Assembly: GCF_900636535.1 (NCBI RefSeq)
Contig: NZ_LR134289.1
Location: 5,047,501 to 5,111,500, forward strand
DNA: 64,000 bases
Reading direction: 5' to 3'
DNA from: Chryseobacterium gleum
GTDB lineage: Bacteria; Bacteroidota; Bacteroidia; Flavobacteriales; Weeksellaceae
This document shows positions 7,445-16,462 of this stretch, piece after piece. Positions within the stretch are counted from its first letter, which is position 1. Every line of letters begins with the position of its first letter. The notes below the pieces were generated by a model. That model was given only the letters and a program-made list of their open reading frames with translations. It made no database searches and had not been told where the DNA came from. The position numbers and the translations under genes were made by a program.

Positions 7445-8536
7445 ATGAAAACACTTATTTATCTTTTTTTGTCCTTTTTTGGTATAGCGGTTCACGCTCA
7501 AGTCGGAATCAATACCCAAACACCAGAAGCAACATTAGAAGTTGTAGGCAAACCCAATGATACTAATCATTATGATGGAATTATTCCACCACGTATCACG
7601 GGAGAGCAACTGGCAACAAAAACTTATTCAACTGCGAAAAAGGGAACAATAGTCTTTGTCACATTACCTGCTACAAATTTAGTTGGCCAAGTCATTCATA
7701 TTACAAAATCAGGTTTATATTATTTTGATGGTAGTGCGTGGATACCTTTTATTCAGGAAGACCCTCTAAATAACGTTGCTCTCAGAGGAAACTCCTCAAC
7801 TGTCGAACTCGTTGTCAAAAGTAATCTCCATCTTGATTTTGATAGTAAGGAAAATTATACACTTGGAAATTCCCGAAGTCAAATTACAGGCGAGTATAAT
7901 TCCATCGTTGCAACAGATTCGAAGATCACTTCAGGAAAAGGAAATTCTGCTAGTTTTTACGCAATGTCTCAGGGAGAAATAACCGGTAAGTTAAACTATG
8001 GAGCAGGTGTATCAGCACTAAATGGAATTGCAAACGGAATAATTTCAGGAAACAGAAATATTGGAATCGGAGCAGGAGCAATGTCATACATCACTTCCGG
8101 AAATGATAATATATCGATAGGATATTTGTCAGGTACAGGAAACCGAACAGGTTCAAACAATGTATTTATTGGTGTTGGAGCAGGTAGTCCAGCTTCTGGA
8201 AATAGAAGCGTCAGCAATAAATTAGCTATACATTCAACCCCCGTTACAACAAGTTCAACCAACTTCTGGGATAGTATCACAAATAATTATACTGATTACA
8301 AATTCGCGTTGATTTCGGGGGATTTTTCTGAAAGATGGCTCAATATCAATGGAAAATTAAGTGTCACTCCTTCACAAATGCCAAATGCAGATAACGATTC
8401 TTCATATACGAAAAGAGTGGTGGCTAAATCTGATGGATCATTTGGTTTTGCTACTGAATTAATTCCTCAACCACCACCTGTAGGAACGTATGTTCTAAAG
8501 AGTGTAAATGGTGTGGCAAACTGGGAAGCACTTTAA
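7445..8536 (+). CDS. Secreted protein with QVGINT head and YadA-like head repeats (paralogue 2)
   Basis: I chose the ATG at 7445 because it begins directly with a signal peptide (MKTLIYLFLSF...VHAQ); an ATG at 7418 would add nine polar residues. The product is 363 residues. Residues 20-110 repeat the head of the upstream gene. Residues about 180-270 carry short repeats of the form SGNxNIxIGxGA or NNVFIGVGAG. These resemble the left-handed beta-roll repeats of trimeric autotransporter adhesin heads. The C-terminus ends in a short linker (VLKSVNGVANWEAL) seen in such proteins. A role in adhesion is likely but not shown. It may share a transcript with the genes on both sides. Confidence 0.8.
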   Translation: MKTLIYLFLSFFGIAVHAQVGINTQTPEATLEVVGKPNDTNHYDGIIPPRITGEQLATKTYSTAKKGTIVFVTLPATNLVGQVIHITKSGLYYFDGSAWIPFIQEDPLNNVALRGNSSTVELVVKSNLHLDFDSKENYTLGNSRSQITGEYNSIVATDSKITSGKGNSASFYAMSQGEITGKLNYGAGVSALNGIANGIISGNRNIGIGAGAMSYITSGNDNISIGYLSGTGNRTGSNNVFIGVGAGSPASGNRSVSNKLAIHSTPVTTSSTNFWDSITNNYTDYKFALISGDFSERWLNINGKLSVTPSQMPNADNDSSYTKRVVAKSDGSFGFATELIPQPPPVGTYVLKSVNGVANWEAL

Positions 8537-8574
8537 TGCATTGCAAATTTAATTGAACTTAAAAAAATAGAGTG

Positions 8575-8898
8575 ATGAAAAATTACCAAATATTTTTAAT
8601 TCTGTTATTATGTATTTCATTGACCTCCTGCAAAACCATAGTAGCTAATCCTGGGAAACCATTAATTGAAAGTTCAATAGAAGTTGGCAGAAGCTATGAA
8701 GTTCAAGATTTTAATGCAAAAGTACTTAATCTAAAAATAACGGGATTTGATAAAGATTGTATCTATGGAATTTCAGCTAAGAAAGAACAGATTAGCCTTG
8801 AGAAAGCAGGCATTAGGCAAATGAAGAAATGGAAAGTATTGAATTCTGTTTTTGTTGGCGCTTTAGCAATTGCTGCTCTAATTTTTATTCCAATTTAG
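8575..8898 (+). CDS. Small lipoprotein with C-terminal membrane segment
   Basis: The ATG at 8575 is preferred to the adjacent in-frame GTG at 8572. The 107-residue product has a lipobox (SLTSC, cysteine about 19) after a hydrophobic signal. A central domain follows with the segment YEVQDFNAKVLNLKITGF, and the C-terminus is hydrophobic (about 89-107). It lies between the secreted paralogues and the mobilisation genes. Small lipoproteins near transfer genes sometimes act in surface exclusion, but nothing here shows this. No family is recognised. Confidence 0.7.
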   Translation: MKNYQIFLILLLCISLTSCKTIVANPGKPLIESSIEVGRSYEVQDFNAKVLNLKITGFDKDCIYGISAKKEQISLEKAGIRQMKKWKVLNSVFVGALAIAALIFIPI

Positions 8899-8930
8899 AT
8901 ATACCAGAATGAAACTATTTACTATTTCAA

Positions 8931-9293
8931 ATGAGTCCGATTGAAACCGAGAATAAGACTATCATTTTTAGAATCAGTAATCAGAAAAAAGAAAAGTGGA
9001 AAAAAATATGCGACACAAGAAATATTTCTCTTACAAGTTTAATCATCAATTCTGTCGAAAACAGAATTTTGGAAGATGAAAGAAGAAAAGTTCTGGAATT
9101 CATTGAAAAACAAGATAATGTTTTTGTAAAGATCGAAACCAATATCAATCAAGTTGCCAAGATTGTAAATGCCCAAAAATTCATTAGTTCTGAGGATTTA
9201 AAAGTTTTTTCTGAAAAGCTTTCAGAAGTAATAATTCTAAAAAAAGAGCAGAACAAAATATTTGAAAACATTTATTCTTTGCTATCTAAATGA
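8931..9293 (+). CDS. MobC-like relaxosome accessory protein
   Basis: The 120-residue protein has an N-terminal ribbon-helix-helix-like segment (IIFRISNQKKEKWKKICD) followed by helices. The stretch NINQVAKIVNAQKFIS matches the NLNQIARxxN pattern of plasmid MobC proteins. Such proteins bind oriT beside the relaxase and help nick it. The stop overlaps the relaxase start as ATGA (9290-9293), which supports translational coupling and a shared role. The length is typical. oriT would be expected nearby, but I could not identify it. Confidence 0.8.
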   Translation: MSPIETENKTIIFRISNQKKEKWKKICDTRNISLTSLIINSVENRILEDERRKVLEFIEKQDNVFVKIETNINQVAKIVNAQKFISSEDLKVFSEKLSEVIILKKEQNKIFENIYSLLSK

Positions 9294-10747
9294 TTGTTAA
9301 GATAATGAATCCAGCAGGATCCGACTTTCCAGGAGTTAATTACAATGATAAAAAAATAGACAAAGGAAAAGGGGAGTTGATGATGATGAAAAACTTTCCG
9401 TCCTTCATTAATGAACATAGCAATAAGCAACAGGTAAGAGATTATTTAAAAGCTATTTCGGCTGGAAATAAAAGAGTAATTAAGCCTCAATTTCACGCAA
9501 CAATTTCAACCAAGTTCAGGGAGCATTCCAAAGAAGAACTTACAAAAATTGCTGATGACTTTATGGATGAATTGGGATATGGAAAGCAACCATTTATTGT
9601 GGCTTTCCATAATGACACAGAGAACAATCACATTCATATTGTTACGACTCGAGTAGATAAACAGACTGGAAAGAAGATTAATGACAGTTACGAAAAGTTA
9701 AAAGCTCAAAAAGCTTTAGCTAATACTCTCGAAAAACTTTACGGAATCAAACCGGAGGAAGTATTGAACAAACTGTTGAACTACAAAATGAGTTCCCTCC
9801 ATCAGTTTGAAACTTTACTTAACAGAAATGGCTATAAACTGGGCAAAAACACAAATGATGCGAAATCTTTGACCATTTTAAAAAACGGAGTAATCCAGCG
9901 AACATTATCAGGAGACCAGATTGTTTATGATAATAGAAAGAATGAAAGAAGAACAAAACAACTGAAAGCCATTTTTTCCAAGTATAAAGAGATTTATTCC
10001 AACAAGGTTTTCAAAGTTGAGGATTTTAGAAAGCAGGAAGCGATGCTTCCTGAAGAAAAGCAAAAAGCTGATTGGACACCGAAAATTGAATTTGAAAGTG
10101 AACTTCAGAAGAAGCTAAGAGATGTTTTTGGGATTGACTTGGTTTTCCACCATAAAGATGAATTTCAACCTTTTGGCTATACTGTAATTGATCATAAAAC
10201 AGGCGCAGTTTGTAAAGGAAGCGAACTAATGAAAATGAATGAGTTGTTTGAATTCACTTCGGCGAAAATGGACAAGAAACTGTTTGAAAGTCTCAAGGAT
10301 TACAATATTCCAAATGATGAAACTAAAGCAGTACTGCAAAGGTTTTTGAAAGATAGAAACCCAAAAAATGAAATACAATACTTTATGCTTTTTGAGAATA
10401 AAAAGCTGAAAAATAAGGACACATTCACAGCTATCAGAAACGATGTAAAAGAATACGTGAAAATCCAAAATAATAAAGATGTTAATATAATTAAGTCGGA
10501 GGAAGGAAAATATTACGTCATTTATTCGAGACTTCACTACATCGGAGAATTGAAACCGATGATTGGAGAAAAGCAATACCAGGAATTCCTAAATCCTCAA
10601 TTAGAAAGTACCAAGGAAAATAAAGAAGGAAATGAATTGAAAAAAGCAGTCAATGAGATGTTTTTTGAACTGATGAGAAGCTCAGCCAATTCTAAAGACC
10701 CGGCAGAAAATGAATTGAAGAAGAGGAGGAAAAAGAAAGGTCGCTGA
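9290..10747 (+). CDS. HUH relaxase / mobilisation nuclease
   Basis: The 485-residue protein has the HUH metal-binding motif HNDTENNHIHI (H107, H114, H116), followed by VTTRVD. An N-terminal tyrosine in VNYNDKK (Y18) is the likely nicking residue. These features define a relaxase of the MobA/MobL group common in Bacteroidota elements. It would cut oriT, stay attached to the 5' end and pilot the strand to the coupling protein. The C-terminal half is charged and ends in a basic tail (KKRRKKKGR), probably for DNA binding. It is coupled by ATGA to the MobC-like gene and lies 39 bases before the ParA-like gene. Confidence 0.9.
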   Translation: MIVKIMNPAGSDFPGVNYNDKKIDKGKGELMMMKNFPSFINEHSNKQQVRDYLKAISAGNKRVIKPQFHATISTKFREHSKEELTKIADDFMDELGYGKQPFIVAFHNDTENNHIHIVTTRVDKQTGKKINDSYEKLKAQKALANTLEKLYGIKPEEVLNKLLNYKMSSLHQFETLLNRNGYKLGKNTNDAKSLTILKNGVIQRTLSGDQIVYDNRKNERRTKQLKAIFSKYKEIYSNKVFKVEDFRKQEAMLPEEKQKADWTPKIEFESELQKKLRDVFGIDLVFHHKDEFQPFGYTVIDHKTGAVCKGSELMKMNELFEFTSAKMDKKLFESLKDYNIPNDETKAVLQRFLKDRNPKNEIQYFMLFENKKLKNKDTFTAIRNDVKEYVKIQNNKDVNIIKSEEGKYYVIYSRLHYIGELKPMIGEKQYQEFLNPQLESTKENKEGNELKKAVNEMFFELMRSSANSKDPAENELKKRRKKKGR

Positions 10748-10786
10748 AATGACTGGCTTTCAAGAACCTGTAATCAATGTAAAATT

Positions 10787-11437
10787 ATGATAATCACATT
10801 TGCAACGCAGAAAGGAGGAACAGGTAAAACAACGCTTGCAATTGCTTTTGCCAATTATGTTTCTGCTCATTCTAAAAGAATGATCAAGGTCTTCGATTTC
10901 GATTTTCAAAAATCGTTTTACCACAAATGGAAAGAAGATGAATTGCTGGAAATTCCAAAAATATATGATGTTGAAATCATTGATGAAGAGAATGAAGAAC
11001 CCTTCACGGATTTTGATAGTTTGATAGCATTGAAAGAAAGTGAAGAGATAAACATATTCGACCTTGCAGGAACATTGGATGTAAAGTACAGCGACCTTCT
11101 TATTTACAGTGATTTTATTGTCATTCCCTTTGAATATTCAAATGTCTCAGCAAAATCAACTTTGGTCTTCATTAATTTTTTGGGATTGTTGGAAAGTCAG
11201 GCAGAAAGGGTATTCATTCGCTCACGATTTGATAAAGGCTATGTATACCAGAATCAAGAAGGAATGGACGCCGAAATCAGCAGGTATGGACTGCTATTGA
11301 AGAATCCTGTATTCAAAAGAAATTGTCTACAAATTCTTGATACCAGAAAATTAACGAATCATCAGAGATATGCTGTGGAGAAATCATTCAACGAATTAAT
11401 TGACCACATTAACAAATGCCTTGAAATTACATTATAA
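10787..11437 (+). CDS. ParA/MinD-family ATPase (TraA-like)
   Basis: The 216-residue protein opens with the deviant Walker A motif QKGGTGKTT (about 8-16) and has the short ParA fold. A FDFDFQKSF segment fits the Walker A' region and NIFDLAGTL the Walker B region. In Bacteroidota conjugative transposons a ParA-like ATPase (TraA) stands at the head of the tra operon, as here. Its exact role, perhaps positioning or partition of the element, is not settled. No ParB partner is visible. Confidence 0.85.
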   Translation: MIITFATQKGGTGKTTLAIAFANYVSAHSKRMIKVFDFDFQKSFYHKWKEDELLEIPKIYDVEIIDEENEEPFTDFDSLIALKESEEINIFDLAGTLDVKYSDLLIYSDFIVIPFEYSNVSAKSTLVFINFLGLLESQAERVFIRSRFDKGYVYQNQEGMDAEISRYGLLLKNPVFKRNCLQILDTRKLTNHQRYAVEKSFNELIDHINKCLEITL

Positions 11438-11464
11438 CGGATCACTATAAACTCATTACAAAAT

Positions 11465-12013
11465 ATGATTAAAATAATTACCTCTATCATAGCCATTTAT
11501 CTGCTTTATTATGCAGGGAATGTATTGTATGATCTTTTTTTGAAAAAAGACAGTTCAAAAAAAACGGATGAAACTGAAGAGTATTCTTTAACGGAATTTT
11601 CAGAAGAGAACAAAAACGAAGTACAAAGAATAGAGATCGATGATGTAGAAAATATCAATACTCCTAATTCTTTTAACAAGAAAGAGCTATTTCGGGCTAA
11701 TCAGGAAGAGCAACAAGATGAAAGCCGTGACCTTGATCACTTTCGAAAGAAGTTTGAGTCTGAGCAGAATATTGATGATTTTTATAACGTTCCCGAAATA
11801 CAAGAAAAGCCAAATGAAAAAGAACAAAAGGAAACTGTTTCACTTGATTCCCAACAGGAAAACATTATTCAAGAGCAAGAAAAAAAAGAGATTCCATCCC
11901 CAAACCTCGACGCCTTACATAAACAGTTTAAAGACTTTCTAAATCTCGCCGAAACAAGCGTTCAGGTTATTCTAAACCAAGATGGACATAAGGTCTATCA
12001 ATCAATGATCTAA
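11465..12013 (+). CDS. Membrane-anchored acidic protein of the tra operon
   Basis: The 182-residue protein has one N-terminal membrane helix (about 3-25, IITSIIAIYLLYYAGNVLY). A long acidic and glutamine-rich region, probably disordered, follows (E, D, K and Q, about 30-150). It ends in a short hydrophobic segment (LAETSVQVILNQDG). Genes of this type often follow traA in Bacteroidota elements, but I cannot assign a letter. It is likely a cytoplasmic-side accessory protein. It ends 119 bases before traE, and a GC-rich hairpin lies in that gap. Confidence 0.65.
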   Translation: MIKIITSIIAIYLLYYAGNVLYDLFLKKDSSKKTDETEEYSLTEFSEENKNEVQRIEIDDVENINTPNSFNKKELFRANQEEQQDESRDLDHFRKKFESEQNIDDFYNVPEIQEKPNEKEQKETVSLDSQQENIIQEQEKKEIPSPNLDALHKQFKDFLNLAETSVQVILNQDGHKVYQSMI

Positions 12014-12044
12014 GAGGTTAATCAAAACTTTTCACTACTAAAAT

Positions 12045-12065
12045 GATCCGCCTATAAAAGGCGGA
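12045..12065 (+). promoter_or_regulatory. GC-rich hairpin upstream of traE
   Basis: ATCCGCCT (12045-12052) and AGGCGGAT (12058-12065) form a perfect 8-bp stem with a 5-base loop in an otherwise A+T-rich gap. No T-run follows, so it is not a standard terminator. It could stabilise the downstream mRNA or mark a processing site between early and late tra genes. Confidence 0.45.
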
Positions 12066-12132
12066 TAGCACACCCCTTATGCATAATTCTAAGCTAAATA
12101 AACACAATTCTAAACATAAATCCTTAATCATT

Positions 12133-12453
12133 ATGAACTACAAATCGAAACATTACAAGCTGTTTAAAAAGTTATTGACTGCTTGTGTAATCCTCCTTGC
12201 TGTAACCCCAGCATTTGCACAGGGTGGTGCAACAGCAATTTCCAATGCAGCCAATGACATCAAAGATTATTGGGATCCGATCAAGCTTATCCTCAAAGCT
12301 GTCGGAGGATTGGTCGGTTTCATCGGAGGTCTGAGAGTGTACAACAAATGGACAAATGGCGATCAGGATGTCAACAAAGAGATCTTGGGCTACGGAGGTG
12401 CTATGATCTTCTTATTGGTAGTTCCGGAATTCGTAACAGCATTCTTTGCTTAA
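12133..12453 (+). CDS. traE: TraE, DUF4134 pilin-like membrane protein
   Basis: I chose the ATG at 12133 (MNYKSKHYKLFKK); the earlier ATG at 12079 would add a low-complexity N/K/H leader. The 106-residue protein has a signal sequence ending in AFA-Q. The typical TraE pattern follows: GGATAISNAANDIKDYWDP, then two membrane helices with VGFIGGLRVYNKW. It resembles VirB2 pilins in size and topology and probably forms the pilus or channel subunit. It lies 1 base before traF. Confidence 0.85.
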   Translation: MNYKSKHYKLFKKLLTACVILLAVTPAFAQGGATAISNAANDIKDYWDPIKLILKAVGGLVGFIGGLRVYNKWTNGDQDVNKEILGYGGAMIFLLVVPEFVTAFFA

Positions 12454-12454
12454 T

Positions 12455-12769
12455 ATGGGGTTCTATCTCTACAAGGGGCTTAAAAAACCCCTTGTATTCT
12501 TCGGGCTTAAAGGCAAATACATCTTTTATGCAGTAGGAGTCATTGGAGTCGGTGTCATCGCAGCACTCATATTATCCAAATTCGGATTGCTGGGTTCTCT
12601 TTTAGGACTCGCAGGTACAGGAGGAGGCGTCTATTTCATCTTCAAAAGACAGGATAAATATGGTCTGTACGCTAAGACCAAAAACTTCGATCAAGTTTTG
12701 ATTTTCCCCAAAAAAATAAACAATAAAACACTTTTAGGTTATGTCCAAAATAAAGAAACAAGCATTTGA
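12455..12769 (+). CDS. traF: TraF, DUF4133 inner-membrane protein
   Basis: The ATG at 12455 follows the traE stop after one base (TAATATG). The 104-residue protein has two hydrophobic segments (about 22-40 and 42-62), a glycine-rich turn (GLAGTGGGVYFIFKRQ), and the KYGLYAKTK segment usual for this family. It corresponds to VirB3-like proteins that sit next to the VirB4 ATPase. Its 3' end overlaps traG by 29 bases, which suggests tight coupling. Confidence 0.85.
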   Translation: MGFYLYKGLKKPLVFFGLKGKYIFYAVGVIGVGVIAALILSKFGLLGSLLGLAGTGGGVYFIFKRQDKYGLYAKTKNFDQVLIFPKKINNKTLLGYVQNKETSI

Positions 12770-15700
12770 TATTCCTTTTATCGGTTTTGATATTGGAAAA
12801 GATTTCGGATGGGACTTTGATGTTTTATTTGGGCAGTACGGAAATCCTATCATCGGAATCAAAATAAAAAATCCTGTTGAGCAATATTCGGCAGATCCTG
12901 ACAATTATCTGAATTTCCACACGGTTTTAAATCAGGTTGTATCTATTATAGGAGAGAGTAGAATCGTACAAAAGCTTGATATTTTTTCAAAAAAGAGATA
13001 TACAGCCGAACAATCCAATCAATTTCTGCAACAGAAGTATTCGGAGCATTTTGAGGGGAGGCTTTTCAAAACTATTGAAACCATACTTTTCTTCACAGAT
13101 ATTGTCGATGATAAGCTGAAAAAGAAAATGAAGCACTACCATTTCTCTGACAAGAGTTATAAAGAGCTTCGTGATAAATGTCAAAAGGTATTTATGCTTT
13201 TGAAGCAAAGCGATTGCGAACCAGAATTTTTATTTGAAAAGGAGTTTGAACATTATATATCCGGCGTATTGTCGATGCAGTTTTCAGATGTTCCCACTTT
13301 TGATAATATTAAATCAACCAATGAATATCTGCAGATAGGAAATAAGTTCGTTAAGAATATTTCATATGTCGATGTTGAAAACATTGATCTGCCTTCTGAG
13401 ATAGAGCCTTATTCCATACTTGGTGGAAATGGCGCAGCTGCAGAAACGGCTGTTGATAATTTCACATTCATCAATGATTTGGAGGATTACGAAACCATCA
13501 TTTACAATCAGGTAATTACGATTCCTCTTCAGGCACAACAACAGAGAGAACTCGACAAGAAAAAGAAAAAGCACGAAGGTGCAGCCAATAATTCTCCTTC
13601 CAATGCCATTATAGCGGAAGAAATACAAACTCTTCTGCATAACATCGCTATCGATGGGCAATTGGTTGTCAATGCGCATTTTTCCCTACTATTTTCAACA
13701 GACACATTGGAAAAAATGGAGGGAACACAATCCCTGATTGAAAATAAGCTATTCACGAAAGGGATCATCGTTTCCAAGAATGCCTACAATCAACTGGAAC
13801 TCTTCCGGTCTGCCATTCCAGGGAATGCCACAGAGCTCAGGGAATACGATCTTTTTATGACGACAAGCGAAGCGGCCTTGTGTTTTTTTTTTAAAGAGAG
13901 TTACCCCCTGAATGAAGAATCCAATTTCTATTTGAGGTTTACAGACAGACAAGGAGTTCCATTAAAAGTTGATCCTGCTGACGTACCGATGAAAATTGGC
14001 AGAATTAACAATCGAAACAAATTTGTTTTAGGACCAAGTGGTTCAGGAAAGAGTTTCTTAATGAATAATATAATTGAGCAGTACCTTACCTATAATTATG
14101 ATGTCGTCATCGTCGATACCGGAGATTCTTATTCAGGAACCTGCAAATACAAAGGTGGGAGATACATTCAGTACACTGAAGAAAAGCCGATCACAATGAA
14201 TCCTTTTCTGATGGATAAGAAAGAATTCAATATTGAGAAAATAGAATTTTTGACCAATCTGATCTTCCTTATCTGGCAAGGTCCGGATGCGTCAATGTCA
14301 TCTGCCCAGAAATCAATATTGGACAATGTGCTGATGTCCTATTATCATCAATATTTTAATTCGGGAAGTGAATGGTATGAGAATAAAACTTCAGAAGAGT
14401 TAATTCTTTATTTGAATAAATACAACATTCACGAAGAAGATATTTACGCTCAGTATGAGAGTAATGTTAATGAACGGCGGACATACTACGATGTTTTAGG
14501 AATTGCCTTCAATGCAAGTACTGAAGAGATCAAGGATGCAGGAAGAAGACTATTAAAATTCTATCATCCTGACAAGAACATCAATAATCCTGATTATGAC
14601 AATGAAAAATTTTATACAGTTTATGAAGCTTATGAAACGCTGGGTGATGAAGAGAGAAGAAGAATTTACAATGAAACCCAATTGATTCTTATCAGATCCA
14701 ATGAAATCATCAAAAAGGACAAAACGGAAGAAAACTGGGATGAATCATTTAGGAAAGCCATTATCATAAAAATCAAAGAACTTGAAGAGAAGTTGGATGC
14801 AAAAGAACTTTCCTTTAATGGTTTCTATGACTATTGCGACAAATTTCTTCCTCTTTATCTGAATAATAAGAAACACAGCATCACAGAAAGAGAATTTAAC
14901 CTGAGAACTTTTCTATTCGTTCTGAGGGATTTTTACAAAGGTGGACGTTATGGAACAACGCTCAATGAAAATGCAGATAATACTTTATTTGATGAGTCAT
15001 TTATCGTTTTCGAGATTGATAATGTTAAGGATAATCCCAAGCTTTTTCCAATCGTGACACTCATCATAATGGACACGTTCATCCAAAAAATGAGACTCAG
15101 AAAAGACCGCAGAAAAGCTCTGATCATTGAAGAAGCGTGGAAAGCCATTGCAAGTAAACTGATGGGTGGATATATTTTGTATCTCTATAAAACAGTAAGA
15201 AAATTTTGGGGAGAAGCGGTGGTGGTAACACAGGAGTTGGATGACATTATTGGCAATGCTGTTGTAAAAGACAGTATCATCAACAATTCGGATACATTTA
15301 TTCTTCTTGATCAGACCAAGTTCAAGGACAACTTTGACCGTATTGCAGCTTTGCTTTCATTAAATAAGGTGGAGCAGAACAAGATATTCACAATTAACAA
15401 CCTTAACAACAAATTCGGACGTAGCAGATTCAAAGAATTTTATCTGAAACGTGGTTCCAAAGGAGAAGTTTACGGTAATGAAGTTTCAATAGAGCAGTAC
15501 CTTACCTATACAACAGAGAAGCCTGAAAAGTCAGCAGTAGAGTATTATGTGCAGAAGTACGGAAGCTATGATGAAGCCCTTATTAAAATTGTATTTGATT
15601 TAAAAATTTTTGGAGACAACCTTGAAAATCTTGTTTCACTGGTCAATCTGTATCAGAATCCTCTAGACCAAAAGATTGTTTCCTATTACAACAGGATGAA

Positions 15701-15812
15701 AAATGAGAACAAAGGCAAAAATGTTTTCAAGGTCATTTCACAGGAGCTTGAAGATCATCAAATCAGTTTTTCAGAATTAATCAATAAAAATTATCTGTAT
15801 GAAAAAGTTTAG
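12741..15812 (+). CDS. traG: TraG (VirB4-type) conjugation ATPase with an inserted J domain
   Basis: The 1023-residue protein is the VirB4-family ATPase that powers pilus assembly and transfer at the inner membrane. Walker A is GPSGSGKS (431-438). Walker B is ALIIEEAW (E797, E798). The family segment KTVRKFWGEAVVVTQEL follows. Between them, after SAQKSILDNVLM (from 521) and before LSFNGFYDYC (about 690), lies an extra segment of roughly 150 residues. It contains a J domain (about 578-645): YYDVLGI, a helix, the HPD motif at 609-611, then YETLGDEERRRIYN. The protein is therefore longer than the roughly 830 residues I remember for the family. It starts 29 bases inside traF and overlaps the next gene by 14. 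Confidence 0.92.
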   Translation: MSKIKKQAFDIPFIGFDIGKDFGWDFDVLFGQYGNPIIGIKIKNPVEQYSADPDNYLNFHTVLNQVVSIIGESRIVQKLDIFSKKRYTAEQSNQFLQQKYSEHFEGRLFKTIETILFFTDIVDDKLKKKMKHYHFSDKSYKELRDKCQKVFMLLKQSDCEPEFLFEKEFEHYISGVLSMQFSDVPTFDNIKSTNEYLQIGNKFVKNISYVDVENIDLPSEIEPYSILGGNGAAAETAVDNFTFINDLEDYETIIYNQVITIPLQAQQQRELDKKKKKHEGAANNSPSNAIIAEEIQTLLHNIAIDGQLVVNAHFSLLFSTDTLEKMEGTQSLIENKLFTKGIIVSKNAYNQLELFRSAIPGNATELREYDLFMTTSEAALCFFFKESYPLNEESNFYLRFTDRQGVPLKVDPADVPMKIGRINNRNKFVLGPSGSGKSFLMNNIIEQYLTYNYDVVIVDTGDSYSGTCKYKGGRYIQYTEEKPITMNPFLMDKKEFNIEKIEFLTNLIFLIWQGPDASMSSAQKSILDNVLMSYYHQYFNSGSEWYENKTSEELILYLNKYNIHEEDIYAQYESNVNERRTYYDVLGIAFNASTEEIKDAGRRLLKFYHPDKNINNPDYDNEKFYTVYEAYETLGDEERRRIYNETQLILIRSNEIIKKDKTEENWDESFRKAIIIKIKELEEKLDAKELSFNGFYDYCDKFLPLYLNNKKHSITEREFNLRTFLFVLRDFYKGGRYGTTLNENADNTLFDESFIVFEIDNVKDNPKLFPIVTLIIMDTFIQKMRLRKDRRKALIIEEAWKAIASKLMGGYILYLYKTVRKFWGEAVVVTQELDDIIGNAVVKDSIINNSDTFILLDQTKFKDNFDRIAALLSLNKVEQNKIFTINNLNNKFGRSRFKEFYLKRGSKGEVYGNEVSIEQYLTYTTEKPEKSAVEYYVQKYGSYDEALIKIVFDLKIFGDNLENLVSLVNLYQNPLDQKIVSYYNRMKNENKGKNVFKVISQELEDHQISFSELINKNYLYEKV

Positions 15813-16452
15813 TCTCCTATTTCTAGGATTCAGTAGTTTTTTATTTGCACAGAATACCTACATCGATCCTACGGTAACGGCTGCAATGATTCTGTATTCA
15901 GAAAATCTGAAAGCCAAGCAGAACGAGGTTATCGAAGAAACATCAAAATTAAAGGATGCACAAACCTGGGTCGGAACCCAAATGGTAGCCGCCAATGATA
16001 TTCAGAATAAAATATTAAAAGGTTTGAAAGAAGTTTCCGGAACACTACAAAACGGTATTCAGGTACAACAGATCTACACTGAGTTGAACAAATGCTACGA
16101 TTATTCTGCTCAGGTTGTCCAATTGGCTTCGCAGCATCCGCAATATGCCATATTCGGTACCAAAGCTTCACAAAAAACCTATGAGCAAAGTCTGAAAATA
16201 GTCACCGATATTACGGATATTCTGGCATCTGGAGAACTGAATCTGGCTACTGCAGGAGATCGATATAAAATCCTGCATAATATCTCAGGAAATGTAAAAA
16301 ATCTGAAACTATGGCTTTTGGCAATAAAGCTAAGACTGGAAAAAGCCAATCGATTGGGATTTTGGAATTCCATCAATCCTTTTGCTGGATACATCAATAC
16401 CGATAAAGGCATTGTGGAGAACATAATGAATAAGTACAAGAGAAATTTTTAA
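15799..16452 (+). CDS. VirB5-like secreted protein, tandem paralogue 1 (TraI/DUF4141-like)
   Basis: The 217-residue protein has a signal peptide (MKKFSLLFLGFSSFLFAQ) and a long helical body. It contains LNKCYDYSAQVVQLASQHPQYAIF. The C-terminus is GIVENIMNKYKRNF. The same C-terminal pattern ends the next three genes. It fits the periplasmic TraI/DUF4141 position, which is like VirB5/TrbJ, and may be a minor pilus component. It overlaps traG by 14 bases. Which of the four paralogues equals TraI of CTnDOT cannot be told from sequence alone. Confidence 0.8.
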   Translation: MKKFSLLFLGFSSFLFAQNTYIDPTVTAAMILYSENLKAKQNEVIEETSKLKDAQTWVGTQMVAANDIQNKILKGLKEVSGTLQNGIQVQQIYTELNKCYDYSAQVVQLASQHPQYAIFGTKASQKTYEQSLKIVTDITDILASGELNLATAGDRYKILHNISGNVKNLKLWLLAIKLRLEKANRLGFWNSINPFAGYINTDKGIVENIMNKYKRNF

Positions 16453-16462
16453 AAGTCAAAAA

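Noticed and set aside
8899..8930. oriT directly upstream of the MobC-like gene
   Set aside because: The gap is only 32 bases and shows no inverted repeat; oriT must be elsewhere or inside a gene.
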